Of a stretch of 64,000 bases of DNA, positions 26,119 through 36,380 are shown one piece after another. Position 1 is the first letter of the stretch. Every line of letters starts with the position of its first letter. This DNA comes from JAXJQF01 sp036311285 (GTDB lineage Bacteria > Pseudomonadota > Gammaproteobacteria > Enterobacterales > Succinivibrionaceae): the NCBI GenBank assembly GCA_036311285.1, contig JAXJQF010000081.1, positions 11,011 to 75,010 on the forward strand, written 5' to 3'. The position numbers and the translations under genes are program-made. Below the pieces are notes generated by a model, which was given only the letters and a program-made list of their open reading frames with translations, made no database searches and was not told the origin of the DNA.

Positions 26119-26128
26119 AAAGTCTTAT

Positions 26129-26413
26129 TTAAATTCTTCCAGTCTTAAGCTGAAATATAAGCTTCTCTGCCGTACAAGAAAAACAAACATTAATCTTTAC
26201 TTGTGAATTTTCTTCAGTTTTAGTAATCTTTGCATCTTTACATACATCTAGAGCAGCTGCCTCAATTTCACTTATTACTTCCTTTAATGATTCAATAGAA
26301 CCATCTAAAAAGCATTCCCAGACTGTATCATCATCAGAAATAACTGTACCAATATCTGCACTACAACCACAATCAGTACAGCACTCATTTAAAATTTCAT
26401 TCTTTTCAGACAT
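26129..26413 (-). CDS. YfcZ/YiiS family protein (DUF406)
   Basis: A 94-residue soluble protein of unknown role. The Cys-rich start (CCTDCGCSADIGTVI) and the ending CFSCTAEKLIFQLKTG match the YfcZ/YiiS family, where CCCMDVGTI and AEMLIFQL take these positions. The Cys cluster could bind a metal, but this is inference. It lies between menA and mltF in the same direction. Confidence 0.8.
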   Translation of the reverse strand: MSEKNEILNECCTDCGCSADIGTVISDDDTVWECFLDGSIESLKEVISEIEAAALDVCKDAKITKTEENSQVKINVCFSCTAEKLIFQLKTGRI

Positions 26414-26452
26414 GATAAATCACCTATCCTTAAACTTACTATAATAAAAACA

Positions 26453-27388
26453 TTACATAAAAAGCAAAAATAAAGAAAAATATAAATTAATAATTGCGGA
26501 GCTTATAGAAGTTTTTTTCAAATAAGGGTCCAAAATTCCGCCGTTATTATTTTTATTTATGCAAAATTTTACAGACTTATACAATGGTATAAAACATAGA
26601 GCCAAACAAACGTTTAAAATCAATACTTTAAACGACCCGCACTCCACAAAAAAAGCATTTAAATAAACAAATGAACAAAAAACACTTAACAAAAATAAGA
26701 CAAAGTGATAATTTTTTCCAAATTTAAGTCCATAAATTACTACTAAAGACCTCTTCCCTTGCATAGCATCAGATTCATAATCTCTTAAATTATTAACATT
26801 TAAAACCAAAGTAGACATCAATCCTGCGTTTATCGCTAGCAAATATGAATATGTTGAAATCATATGAGATACAACGTACTCAGCACCTAAAACAGAAACT
26901 AAACCGAAGAATATGAAAACGGAAATATCCCCTAACCCCTTATAGCCGTAAATCAAGCCAACAGTATATGTAATAGCCGCAACAATTGATAGCCCCCCGA
27001 GTATGAAAAAAACTATCATCTCATTAAAACTAAAACCAAATGATAATAATATAAATGAAATACCTGTAATACATGCTAAGACAGAACTTATAATGATTGC
27101 AATCTTCATTTCTTTAAGAGATATAAGACCTTGTTGTACAGCCCTTTTAGGTCCTATTCTTTTTTCATTATCTAACCCTGTTAAAGAATCTCCGTAATCA
27201 TTTGCAAAATTTGACAACACTTGTAATAAAATAGCGGTAAGTAAGACAAGAACAGCTATACAAATAGAAGAACTAATTTCTCTTGAAATATTATTATGTA
27301 CTCCAACAATTACGCCTAATAAAACTCCCGAAAAAGACAACGGTAACGTACGTAATCTAGCTGCAAGTATCCATCTATATATGTTCAT
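26453..27388 (-). CDS. menA: 1,4-dihydroxy-2-naphthoate polyprenyltransferase MenA
   Basis: UbiA-family membrane enzyme that attaches the polyprenyl tail to DHNA to give demethylmenaquinone. About eight membrane segments. The prenyl-diphosphate site is NFANDYGDSLTGLD (about 64-77) and the second Asp-rich site is NNLRDYESDAMQGKR. The ATG at 27388 is chosen; a TTG two codons upstream is possible. It is divergent from menF with about 100 bases between, so most menaquinone genes are gathered here. Confidence 0.94.
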   Translation of the reverse strand: MNIYRWILAARLRTLPLSFSGVLLGVIVGVHNNISREISSSICIAVLVLLTAILLQVLSNFANDYGDSLTGLDNEKRIGPKRAVQQGLISLKEMKIAIIISSVLACITGISFILLSFGFSFNEMIVFFILGGLSIVAAITYTVGLIYGYKGLGDISVFIFFGLVSVLGAEYVVSHMISTYSYLLAINAGLMSTLVLNVNNLRDYESDAMQGKRSLVVIYGLKFGKNYHFVLFLLSVFCSFVYLNAFFVECGSFKVLILNVCLALCFIPLYKSVKFCINKNNNGGILDPYLKKTSISSAIINLYFSLFLLFM

Positions 27389-27488
27389 TCTCAAAATGAT
27401 CTCAAATTATTTAAAAAAAACATCAATAAAGTTATAATCTTATTATATTACCAATTTCATTAATGTGTATAAATAGAGTTTCTTAATA

Positions 27489-28733
27489 ATGATTGTAAAC
27501 AAATTAAAGTATTTATGTTCAAACAACTGCTACGATTGTATAGATCTAAATACTCTATATTCAAGAAAAGATGCAATTAAAGATATTCTTGATTTAATAG
27601 CATTCTCAAAAGTCGACTTTACAATCTTTATTTCTAAAGATAATACATTGTATATTGGATTCAATAAGCATAAGAAAATAAAAAGAACTAAAGCTATACC
27701 AACATTCTACTGTTCCAAGTTTAACCACAAAAACAAAATAGAAAAATATCAAACAGATATTACGTTTGTACTAAGCTCTAACAAACTTTGTATTTTCAAG
27801 CAAAGCAAGAAAGATTTGGATTTTTATTTTAATACAAATAACAAACAACAATCAGATAATTGTTTATATTCTATAAGTTCAAACAACTATATACATCCTA
27901 GTTATAAAGACTTTTGTAAACAGATAGAAAAACTAAAGACGTTATTTAAACAAAATTTTGTTAATAAATTTGTTTTAAATCGCAGTGTTGAAATAAAACA
28001 AGTAACTAAAATTAATATTAAAGGACTTTTAAAAAAGATACTTTATGAATATTTAATATCCAATAGTCCAAAAAACCATTTTTTATTTGTAAGATCTTTT
28101 AAAAAGCTAGACCATGCATTTATTTCATTTTCTCCAGAAACTTTACTGAGAATTCAAGAGAATACGTTATACACTGAAGCTCTAGCAGGATCATCAGAAA
28201 AAGATAATACACAAATACTAAAACAAAATAAAAACAAATGTGAAAACGCAATTGTTCAAGAAAGTATTTTATCTGTATTACAAAAATTTGGTTATGAAAC
28301 TCGTATTGGAGATACAGAAATTATTCATTTACCATACATATCACACCTTAAAACCCCAATACAATGTAATATCAGTACAGGTGTAAAACTAAAAAAAATT
28401 ATAAAACACCTACATCCTACTCCAGCAACTCTTGGTCATCCAAAAAAAAATTCACTACAACTACTAAAAGAGATGGATATCCCTAAGAGAAATTTCTTCG
28501 CAGGCATTGCTGGTGTAGAAACAGAAAACAACACTGATATAATTGTTTTACTTAGATCTGCGTATCTTCAGCAAAAATCTATTATTCTATATGCAGGAGC
28601 AGGCATAATGCCAGATTCAGACCCACAAATAGAATGGTCAGAAATAGCATTAAAAATGACTCCTATAATAGAACATTGTTTTAACAAAGATTGTATTGAA
28701 ATGACAAAAGAATATATTAAAACCCATGAATAA
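27489..28733 (+). CDS. menF: Isochorismate synthase MenF
   Basis: Converts chorismate to isochorismate, the first committed step to menaquinone. The chorismate-binding domain (C-terminal two thirds) shows TEALAGSSEKD, HPTPATLGHP, FFAGIAGVE and ILYAGAGIMPDSDP with Glu/Asp metal ligands. 414 residues. The gene overlaps menD by 8 bases. The other known use of such enzymes is siderophore synthesis (entC), but the men context decides. Confidence 0.93.
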   Translation: MIVNKLKYLCSNNCYDCIDLNTLYSRKDAIKDILDLIAFSKVDFTIFISKDNTLYIGFNKHKKIKRTKAIPTFYCSKFNHKNKIEKYQTDITFVLSSNKLCIFKQSKKDLDFYFNTNNKQQSDNCLYSISSNNYIHPSYKDFCKQIEKLKTLFKQNFVNKFVLNRSVEIKQVTKINIKGLLKKILYEYLISNSPKNHFLFVRSFKKLDHAFISFSPETLLRIQENTLYTEALAGSSEKDNTQILKQNKNKCENAIVQESILSVLQKFGYETRIGDTEIIHLPYISHLKTPIQCNISTGVKLKKIIKHLHPTPATLGHPKKNSLQLLKEMDIPKRNFFAGIAGVETENNTDIIVLLRSAYLQQKSIILYAGAGIMPDSDPQIEWSEIALKMTPIIEHCFNKDCIEMTKEYIKTHE

Positions 28734-30339
28734 TATTATTTTAGCGTATGCAATTTTAAAATACCTACAACTCAATGGAACCACAGATTTTTTAATAGCC
28801 CCTGGTTCAAGAAGTTCCCCATTTGTGTTTGCACTTCATTTATTGAAAGATGTAAATATACACACACACTTTGACGAAAGAGCCTTACCATTCATAGCAT
28901 TAGGTATCGCAAAAGCATCAAATAAAAAAGTAGCAGTTATTACAACTTCTGGTAGTGCTGTTGGAAATCTATTACCCGGGATAATGGAGGCTCATAGTTC
29001 TGATATCCCCTTAACGATAATCACAGCTGATAGACCATACGAGATGCACAATATTGGTTGTAACCAAACTTGCAACCAAGAAAACATATTTTCTACCTAT
29101 GCTCTATTTCTACAAATTAGAACTATAGATAGTAATTTTACGTTAGAAAAATGTATTTCTTTAATAAATCAATTTTACGTTAAAGCTATTCAGAAAAATA
29201 CACCTATTCACTTTAATGTAGAAATGCGCGAGCCTTTATATGATAATCAAGAATTGGATACTTATTATTTAAATAAAATTGACTACTTGTTAAAGAATCA
29301 ATTTTATTTAGACTCACATAATTTTATAGCATTCAAAGATTGTCTTAAATTTATATGTAATTTACTCTATGCACCATCAACTCTTCTACTTATTGGTAAC
29401 CTTTCATTACAACAAACTAAAACAATTCAAAAAATTATTAACAAAACACATATAAACTATCTAGCAGATATTCAAAGTGGATTAAGAACTAAAGAAAATT
29501 ACTCATGCTTGTGTAACTACTCCAAAAGCATTGACAACCTTAAAGAGTATCTAAATTCATTTACTAACATAATTATAATTAACGGGCGTTTTATATCCAC
29601 AAAATTACTAGAAGCGCTAAAAGGATATAAAAACAATTTAACATTCATCTCTGAAAATGATAGAAACTATAACTGTTTATCTTTACCTGCTAGAAAATTT
29701 CAAATTTCTTTTGATGAAATATACTCAAATCTTCATCAAAATCCATCCATACAAATGAATACATGTAATACTAATACGCTAGCTCCTAAAGAATTAAACA
29801 ACGATAACTACCTAAACGAAATATCAGCGGTACGTTATTTAAATCTTGCTCCCGAGAAAAATTTATTTATAGGTAATAGTCTTGTATGTAGAATAGCAGA
29901 CGCTGTCTTATTTAATACTAATCATAATATATTCACCAATAGAGGGGTTTCTGGTATTGATGGTTTAATTGCTACATCATGTGGTATTGCACTACAAGAT
30001 AGTACAATTTCAGTTATAGGTGATACAACTGCATTATACGATTTATCAAGTATTGCTCTCATGAAAAATAAACTTTTAAAATTAGTGATATTCAATAACA
30101 ATGGAGGCAATATTTTCTACAAATTCGATATTAAGCAAGATAAAGTTATGTCAAAATATTTTGTAAACAATAATAACGTTAATTTCTCTCACATATCAAA
30201 AATGTTTGATATCAAATACCATAACCCTAAAACACTAAACGAATATCTTGAACTAATAAAAACTAAAATAACTGAACCAATCATCATTGAAGTTAACTTC
30301 CCTCAAGCAGAGGGTATAAATCTTCTATCAAAGATATAA
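28726..30339 (+). CDS. menD: SEPHCHC synthase MenD
   Basis: Thiamine diphosphate enzyme that joins isochorismate and 2-oxoglutarate. N-terminal PGSRSSPF and HFDERALPF, central ADRPYEMHNIGCNQT, and the TPP-binding stretch GVSGIDGL...GDTTALYDLSS are visible. 537 residues, near the usual 550. It overlaps menF. In E. coli menH follows directly; here rnb on the opposite strand comes between. Confidence 0.95.
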   Translation: MNNIILAYAILKYLQLNGTTDFLIAPGSRSSPFVFALHLLKDVNIHTHFDERALPFIALGIAKASNKKVAVITTSGSAVGNLLPGIMEAHSSDIPLTIITADRPYEMHNIGCNQTCNQENIFSTYALFLQIRTIDSNFTLEKCISLINQFYVKAIQKNTPIHFNVEMREPLYDNQELDTYYLNKIDYLLKNQFYLDSHNFIAFKDCLKFICNLLYAPSTLLLIGNLSLQQTKTIQKIINKTHINYLADIQSGLRTKENYSCLCNYSKSIDNLKEYLNSFTNIIIINGRFISTKLLEALKGYKNNLTFISENDRNYNCLSLPARKFQISFDEIYSNLHQNPSIQMNTCNTNTLAPKELNNDNYLNEISAVRYLNLAPEKNLFIGNSLVCRIADAVLFNTNHNIFTNRGVSGIDGLIATSCGIALQDSTISVIGDTTALYDLSSIALMKNKLLKLVIFNNNGGNIFYKFDIKQDKVMSKYFVNNNNVNFSHISKMFDIKYHNPKTLNEYLELIKTKITEPIIIEVNFPQAEGINLLSKI

Positions 30340-30346
30340 AACAAAA

Positions 30347-30368
30347 GGCCACTCAACGCAGAGTGGCC
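30347..30368. terminator. Hairpin terminator between convergent menD and rnb
   Basis: An 8-bp GC-rich stem (ggccactc with gagtggcc) and a 6-base loop. On the - strand it is followed by TTTTGTTTT, so it fits best as the rnb terminator, and it may also end menFD. Confidence 0.75.
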
Positions 30369-30387
30369 CTCGATTTAGTTTTATCAC

Positions 30388-32406
30388 TTAATAAAGTTTT
30401 TCAAGCGGAGCTGCAATAATCTGCCTGCTCTCATCATCTATAGATACTATTTTAACTTCAATAACTGAACCAATTCTTAATTCAACATTTCCTTTTACAT
30501 TAACTGTACCTAATAAACTATTACACTCTACAGCATCCTTGTTATCACTAAGCATACTTATTGGCACAAAAACAGTTGCACCATTTTCAATTAAGTGAAA
30601 TCTTAAACCGCCTCTAGACACATCAAATAATTCTGCTTTAAATATTTTGTCTGTTCCTAAATACTGTTTAATATAATTTATATATAACCAATCCTTTACT
30701 TTTCTTTCAGCCTGTCTACATCTCTTTTTAAACTGATTCAAAGAATCTAATGTTTCAACATCATAATCAAAAGTACACTCCCCTTGAGTAATTATAGATT
30801 TTATAATTCTATGATTAATTATATCCCCGTATTTTCTAATAGGAGACGTCCAAGTGGCATAACTTTGAAGACCTAAACCATAATGAGGCTTTGATTCAAA
30901 AGAAGTATCAGCATATAACTGATATTTTCTTAATCTTGAATCAATATAACTCATATCACTTTCGTTTAAAGTATTAACCCATCTCTTTACTCTAGAAAAA
31001 CCTTCTAAAGATAATAAATGTTCCCTTTCTAAATTATCATAGCCATACTCTGTTAATAAACCTATAACATCAGTGATTTTCTCTTCATCAAATCCTAAAT
31101 GACAATTAAAAATACCACGTTGTCCTTTTTTGTTAAAAAGTAATCCACAGGCATTATTTGATAAAATCATAGCTTCTTCTACAATTTTGTTAGCAATTCT
31201 GCGTGAAACTATATTAATATCAACCAATTCATTCTTATCGTTTAAAACAAATTCATATTCATTTTTTTGATTAAATATAGAGTAATTTTCTTTTCTATAA
31301 TTAAATCTAGATAAGCAGAATTCCTTAAGTAAATGAAGCTGAGCTTTAATTTCTTCACTTACTTGATAATCATCATTTAAACCTTCTAGATAATCTGACA
31401 CTTCATCATATACAAGCTTTCCATGAGATTTTATCTTTGAAAGCTTAAATTCTATATCTGAAGCTAATGAACCATCCTTATTTATAATAATAATACCGAT
31501 TATAGAGTCTCTTTCTTCACCTTGTTTTAAAGAACAAAGATTATCACTTAACGTAAATGGTAACATTGGAATGTTCTTACTTGGTAAATAAATAGAGAAC
31601 ATTCTATCCTTCGCTTCCTTATCAAAAATACTGTTTTTTTCAATGTAAGAAGTTGGATCCGAGATAGCAACATACAATTTCCACTGGTTTTCATTGATCT
31701 CTTCAATGTATAACGCATCATCCATATCTTTTGTTTGCTGACTATCTATAGTAATAAAACAATAATTAGTAAAGTCTTCTCGTTCTATCGAACTATCGTT
31801 TTTCGTATACTCCGTAGGTTCTGGAATTGCTTCTTTAGGTAAATCAAAATCAGCTAACACCACTTTCCAAGGAATTAAAGGATCATCCTTGGTTGCAACA
31901 AATTCAACTATATCTGCAACGTGTTGTGTTCCATTCTTAAACATATGTTCTTGAAAATTAGCTACAACCCAGTCTCCTTCCTTTAATTGAACTCCTGATA
32001 ACTTTGATTTAGCTCTTATATAAATTTTGTTACTTAGCTTATCTGCTGTAACATGAAGCATATTTTTATAAAAACAAACTCTAGCAATGAATCTATTTAA
32101 AGAAGGTTCAATTAATTCACAAGGGATTGCTTGATACTTTCCATTTTCTACAACAATTTTTGCTCCTACTTTATCACCAGGAAGAAGTTCCTTCATTAAA
32201 TTAGGAGATATAAAAAAACTTTCTCTTGTATCTGTTTCAAGAAATCCGAATGATTTGGCTGTACCTTTAACTATCCCCTCACAATAATCAGAAGTTAATG
32301 TACTAGGATCTTCTTTTGATACAATTTTTGCACCCTTTTTAGGCTTATCATTTTTACTTTGACTTTCTTTTTTTAACTGAAGCAAAACTTGATTATCAAA
32401 TAACAT
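30388..32406 (-). CDS. rnb: Exoribonuclease II
   Basis: Processive 3'-5' hydrolysis of single-stranded RNA. The 672 residues follow the RNase II plan: cold-shock domains (first about 40-110), the RNB catalytic domain with DSQQTKDMDDAL (Asp ligands, about 219-230), NLCSLKQGEERDS and YATWTSPIRKYGDIINHR, and a C-terminal S1 domain (ISRGGLRFHL-like VSRGGLRFHLIENGA). It is closer to E. coli RNase II than to RNase R because it lacks the long tails. It lies on the - strand between menD and menH. Confidence 0.94.
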   Translation of the reverse strand: MLFDNQVLLQLKKESQSKNDKPKKGAKIVSKEDPSTLTSDYCEGIVKGTAKSFGFLETDTRESFFISPNLMKELLPGDKVGAKIVVENGKYQAIPCELIEPSLNRFIARVCFYKNMLHVTADKLSNKIYIRAKSKLSGVQLKEGDWVVANFQEHMFKNGTQHVADIVEFVATKDDPLIPWKVVLADFDLPKEAIPEPTEYTKNDSSIEREDFTNYCFITIDSQQTKDMDDALYIEEINENQWKLYVAISDPTSYIEKNSIFDKEAKDRMFSIYLPSKNIPMLPFTLSDNLCSLKQGEERDSIIGIIIINKDGSLASDIEFKLSKIKSHGKLVYDEVSDYLEGLNDDYQVSEEIKAQLHLLKEFCLSRFNYRKENYSIFNQKNEYEFVLNDKNELVDINIVSRRIANKIVEEAMILSNNACGLLFNKKGQRGIFNCHLGFDEEKITDVIGLLTEYGYDNLEREHLLSLEGFSRVKRWVNTLNESDMSYIDSRLRKYQLYADTSFESKPHYGLGLQSYATWTSPIRKYGDIINHRIIKSIITQGECTFDYDVETLDSLNQFKKRCRQAERKVKDWLYINYIKQYLGTDKIFKAELFDVSRGGLRFHLIENGATVFVPISMLSDNKDAVECNSLLGTVNVKGNVELRIGSVIEVKIVSIDDESRQIIAAPLEKLY

Positions 32407-32486
32407 ATTGTTTCCTTTAACAAAATTTTCTATATTATAGATCGATATATAAATCTTTGTTTAAGTAATTAAAAATAAAATCACTC

Positions 32487-33230
32487 ATGAATATTATTTT
32501 TTTACATGGATTTCTTGGTAACAACCAAGAGTTTGACTGTATTAAAGATCAAATTAAAGCTCAAGTATATACTCTTGAGCTACCGTATCACTCAACTCAA
32601 AAACAAACTTGTACAACATCATTTAAAAATATAAACGAGTGGCTCAATAGCGAAATTAATAAACTCAAAATAAATGATTACGTGTTATACGGTTACTCTC
32701 TTGGTGGAAGAATTGTTTGTAGTTATCTTGCTAATTTAAATAACTTTGAAAATAGACTTAAAGGAGTAATACTGGAAAGCTGTAATTTTGGTCCACACAA
32801 CTATCAAGAAAGGAAAAACAGATACTCTACAGATCTAAAATGGGCACTAAAATTTGTTAATGAAAAACAAAGAAAATGCTTATCTGATTGGTATGACCAA
32901 CAAATCTTTAAAAATTTATCCACAAAACAAAAAGAAGAACTTATAAATAAGAGAATGAACTTTAATAAAGAAAATATTGCTAACGCCATAACAAACTTTA
33001 GCTTTTCTAAAATGAAAAATTGCAATTCATTACTTCAACAAGCAAACATCCCTATTTTGTATATAAATGGACAATATGATGATAAATATAAAAATATTTC
33101 AATAAAACTACAGAAATTTAACAACAAAAATGTTATAACTAAACAAATTTCTAATGCTGGACACAACTGTCACTACGAACAACCAAAAGAAATAACTAAT
33201 TTGATTAATGATTTTATAAAGAACCTATAA
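32487..33230 (+). CDS. menH: SHCHC synthase MenH
   Basis: Alpha/beta-hydrolase that removes pyruvate from SEPHCHC to give SHCHC. The oxyanion segment FLHGFLGN, the nucleophile elbow GYSLGGRI and a C-terminal [10 protein letters not shown] (catalytic His) are present. 247 residues. First gene of menHBCE, with menB one base downstream. The gap to the divergent rnb (80 bases) must hold the promoters of both. Confidence 0.92.
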   Translation: MNIIFLHGFLGNNQEFDCIKDQIKAQVYTLELPYHSTQKQTCTTSFKNINEWLNSEINKLKINDYVLYGYSLGGRIVCSYLANLNNFENRLKGVILESCNFGPHNYQERKNRYSTDLKWALKFVNEKQRKCLSDWYDQQIFKNLSTKQKEELINKRMNFNKENIANAITNFSFSKMKNCNSLLQQANIPILYINGQYDDKYKNISIKLQKFNNKNVITKQISNAGHNCHYEQPKEITNLINDFIKNL

Positions 33231-33231
33231 T

Positions 33232-34092
33232 ATGAAGAAAATAATACCAGAATACTACAACCCTGTAGAATGGGTAGACTTAACAAATGAGCTTAACTTC
33301 GAAGATATACTATACCATAAGAGTACTGATGGTATTGCCAAAATAACAATCAACAGACCTCAAGTTAGAAATGCATTTAGACCAAAAACTGTAATGGAAA
33401 TGCAAGAAGCTTTAAGAAATGCACGTTTCGATCCTAAAGTTGGTGTTGTTATATTAACTGGATATGGAGAGAAAGCTTTCTGTTCTGGAGGAGATCAAAA
33501 AGTAAGAGGTAATTACGGTGGATATCAAGACGAAAATGGTACACACCACTTAAATGTTCTAGATTTTCAAAGACAAATAAGAACATGTCCTAAACCAATA
33601 ATTGCTATGGTTGCAGGCTATGCTATCGGTGGTGGTCATGTGTTACATCTAATGTGTGACTTAACAATTGCTGCTGATAATGCAATTTTCGGTCAAACTG
33701 GACCAAAGGTAGGTTCTTTTGATGGCGGATATGGTGCTTCATACATGGCTAGAATTATTGGTCAAAAGAAAGCTCGCGAAATATGGTTCTTATGCAGACA
33801 ATATAATGCACAAGAAGCCTTAGAAATGGGACTTGTTAATACTGTAGTTCCTTATAATGAACTAGAAAAAGAAACTGTTTATTGGTGTAGAGAAATCCTT
33901 GCAAACAGTCCAATAGCTTTAAGATGTTTAAAATCAGCTCTAAACGCTGATTGTGATGGTCAAGCAGGATTACAAGAATTAGCAGGTGATGCAACAATGC
34001 TTTTCTATATGACTGAAGAAGGTCAAGAAGGAAGAAACGCATTCAATGAAAAGAGAAAGCCTGATTTTTCTAAATTCACAAGAAATCCATAA
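33232..34092 (+). CDS. menB: 1,4-dihydroxy-2-naphthoyl-CoA synthase MenB
   Basis: Crotonase-fold enzyme that closes the second ring from o-succinylbenzoyl-CoA. 286 residues with [20 protein letters not shown] and [16 protein letters not shown]; these match the E. coli type that uses bicarbonate as base. One base after menH and 2 bases before menC. Confidence 0.97.
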   Translation: MKKIIPEYYNPVEWVDLTNELNFEDILYHKSTDGIAKITINRPQVRNAFRPKTVMEMQEALRNARFDPKVGVVILTGYGEKAFCSGGDQKVRGNYGGYQDENGTHHLNVLDFQRQIRTCPKPIIAMVAGYAIGGGHVLHLMCDLTIAADNAIFGQTGPKVGSFDGGYGASYMARIIGQKKAREIWFLCRQYNAQEALEMGLVNTVVPYNELEKETVYWCREILANSPIALRCLKSALNADCDGQAGLQELAGDATMLFYMTEEGQEGRNAFNEKRKPDFSKFTRNP

Positions 34093-34094
34093 CA

Positions 34095-34952
34095 ATGTAC
34101 TCTTTATATAGTTATTCAATTCCATTCAGTACTCCTCTAAAAATTAAAGGAGGAGTATTGAATGAAAGAAATGGTATAATTATAAAATATCAACAAAACT
34201 ATGCAGAAATAGCCCCCTTGAAATATTTTTCAGCAGAAACATTTGAGGAGGCTTTAAAGGAATCCAAAAAATTAATCAGAGCTCTTTCTATTAATCAAAC
34301 TTTTACTCCTAAATGTCCTAGTGTTCAATTTGGATTATTCTGTTTAAAAAACCCATTAAATAATATCAAAAGAAAAACGCCTTACTCAACACTATTTCAA
34401 TCACCAAGCGAAATTTTAAAAATAATTCAACAACAATTGATACAACCTACTCAAACAATAAAAATTAAAGTTGGATTATATGATTTTGATAAAGAACTAG
34501 AAGTTATACAACAATTAGATAAGCTCAATTTCAAATACATAATTGATGCAAATTTATCTATAACAAACAAACAGCTCGATGAATTGCTTTGTTGTAGCCA
34601 AAAAGGACTTGTATATATTGAAGATCCAACAAATGATATTGGAAAACTAAGCACTTTAAATGTATGTATTGGTCTTGACGAACTATATAGATTTAATAAA
34701 ATCAACGCTAATAGAATACCTAGAAATAAAATAATTATAAAACCTACTATGACCCCTATAAATAAGAGTTTTTTACAAACATACAAACCAATATTATCTT
34801 CTAGTTTTGAAAGTATAATAGGTATATCCTATATTGAGAAATTATCATCATTTTATAACCTTCCATCTCCTGGTACAGATACTTTAAAATATTTCTCTTG
34901 TGACTGTAATAATAGTAGTGACTTTTTAACTATGTATTGTAAAAAAATCTAA
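34095..34952 (+). CDS. menC: o-Succinylbenzoate synthase MenC
   Basis: Enolase-superfamily dehydratase of SHCHC. The Lys pair is in IKIKVGLYD (about 122-130), metal ligands in IDANLS, YIEDPT and GLDELY, and the second catalytic Lys in IIIKPTM. 285 residues, a little shorter than E. coli MenC. It lies between menB and menE with gaps of 1-2 bases. Confidence 0.93.
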   Translation: MYSLYSYSIPFSTPLKIKGGVLNERNGIIIKYQQNYAEIAPLKYFSAETFEEALKESKKLIRALSINQTFTPKCPSVQFGLFCLKNPLNNIKRKTPYSTLFQSPSEILKIIQQQLIQPTQTIKIKVGLYDFDKELEVIQQLDKLNFKYIIDANLSITNKQLDELLCCSQKGLVYIEDPTNDIGKLSTLNVCIGLDELYRFNKINANRIPRNKIIIKPTMTPINKSFLQTYKPILSSSFESIIGISYIEKLSSFYNLPSPGTDTLKYFSCDCNNSSDFLTMYCKKI

Positions 34953-34953
34953 T

Positions 34954-36357
34954 ATGAATAGAATATACTGCCCAATTTTCAAAAACTCAAAATTCTATCC
35001 AAACGAAGTTGGTATCATTTATGATAACCAAAAATGGACCTACAAAGATTTAAATACACAAGTTAATAAAATCTGTGGATATCTATCGAATGTAGCTGAA
35101 AACATTATAATTGTAGAAGCACAAAAAACAGTTGAATACATCTGTACAATATTCGCTTGTCTTCGTTTAAATAAAACATATCTTCCTATTTCTGAGAAAA
35201 CAGAACAAAGCGTTATAGATAAAATAATTATTGAGAATAAAGCTTTTTACTTTGACTTAAGTAACTTTAACCTTGCAGCTAACAACAAAGACACAAAAAA
35301 ATTTAAGCACATCTGCTTAAACACTCCATCTAATATTATTCTAAGTTCTGGAAGTACAGGACAACCAAAGATGATTGTCCACAGATTTTGGAATCATCTA
35401 TCTAGTTACCTCGGTGGACAAAAGGTATTTACCATTCATAAAAACGATAAATATCTACTAACTCTACCACTTAATCATGTAGGCGGACAATCTATAATAT
35501 TTAAATGTTTTTTTAGTAAGGCTACTATCGTTATTTCTAATAATCCATTATCAGAAGCAATCCCTATACACCACATAACTCACCTATCACTAGTCCCAAC
35601 ACAAATATTTAGATTATTAAATCAAGGAACTCACTTAGATTCAATAAAAGCAATTTTAATCGGTGGGGATTCTCTTAATGTAAATATACTAAGACTATTC
35701 AACCAAAAATATCCCCATATTGATTTATTTTACTCATATGGGTCAACAGAAATGGCATCTCAAATCTGTACAATGAAAATAAACCATATAATAAATAATA
35801 AAGACATTATACCCACTGGTTATCCTCTTCCCTACAGAGATTTAAAAATAGATAAAAACGAAATTTTAGTAAAAGGAAGAACACTTGCCTTAGGTTATTT
35901 GAAAAGCAACAAAATATTTCCATTAATAGATGAAAATGGCTGGTTTCATACAAAAGACTGTGGATATATAAATAATGATGGTTTATTCGTTAATGGAAGA
36001 CTAGATAATCAATTTATATGTGGTGGTGAAAACATTCAACCTGAAGCCATTGAAAAACAAATTAAATCAATATGCAACGTAAATAATATTATTGTAAGCA
36101 ATATTAAAAACGACGAATGGGGCAATATTGTTGCTTGTGCAATAGAACTTAATAACAATAATGACATCGACCGCATAATATCAATTATTCAAAAGAAAAT
36201 GAATCATATATATGTTCCAAAAATATGGTTTAATTGGCCTAATAATCTACCGAAATCACTTAAAATTAACCGTAAATTTTTCAACGAATACATAAATATA
36301 GAATTTAAAAGTCAAAACTATATAAAAAATCTCTTCATGCATAATGAAGAGATTTAA
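34954..36357 (+). CDS. menE: o-Succinylbenzoate-CoA ligase MenE
   Basis: ANL-superfamily adenylating enzyme that makes OSB-CoA. P-loop LSSGSTGQPKMIVH (about 130-143), YGSTEMAS, GRTLALGYL and FVNGRLDNQFICGGENI are present. 467 residues. Last gene of menHBCE. Its final codons lie within a 12-bp hairpin that reads as the terminator of the convergent prlC gene. Confidence 0.93.
   Translation: MNRIYCPIFKNSKFYPNEVGIIYDNQKWTYKDLNTQVNKICGYLSNVAENIIIVEAQKTVEYICTIFACLRLNKTYLPISEKTEQSVIDKIIIENKAFYFDLSNFNLAANNKDTKKFKHICLNTPSNIILSSGSTGQPKMIVHRFWNHLSSYLGGQKVFTIHKNDKYLLTLPLNHVGGQSIIFKCFFSKATIVISNNPLSEAIPIHHITHLSLVPTQIFRLLNQGTHLDSIKAILIGGDSLNVNILRLFNQKYPHIDLFYSYGSTEMASQICTMKINHIINNKDIIPTGYPLPYRDLKIDKNEILVKGRTLALGYLKSNKIFPLIDENGWFHTKDCGYINNDGLFVNGRLDNQFICGGENIQPEAIEKQIKSICNVNNIIVSNIKNDEWGNIVACAIELNNNNDIDRIISIIQKKMNHIYVPKIWFNWPNNLPKSLKINRKFFNEYINIEFKSQNYIKNLFMHNEEI
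36327..36355 (-). terminator. prlC terminator inside the menE 3' end
   Basis: A 12-bp perfect stem (aaatctcttcat at 36327-36338 with its complement at 36344-36355) and a 5-base loop. It lies 26 bases beyond the prlC stop, and on the - strand is followed by a T-rich run. It is embedded in the last menE codons. Confidence 0.7.
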
Positions 36358-36380
36358 ATACTTACTTTTAAAACAATAAA

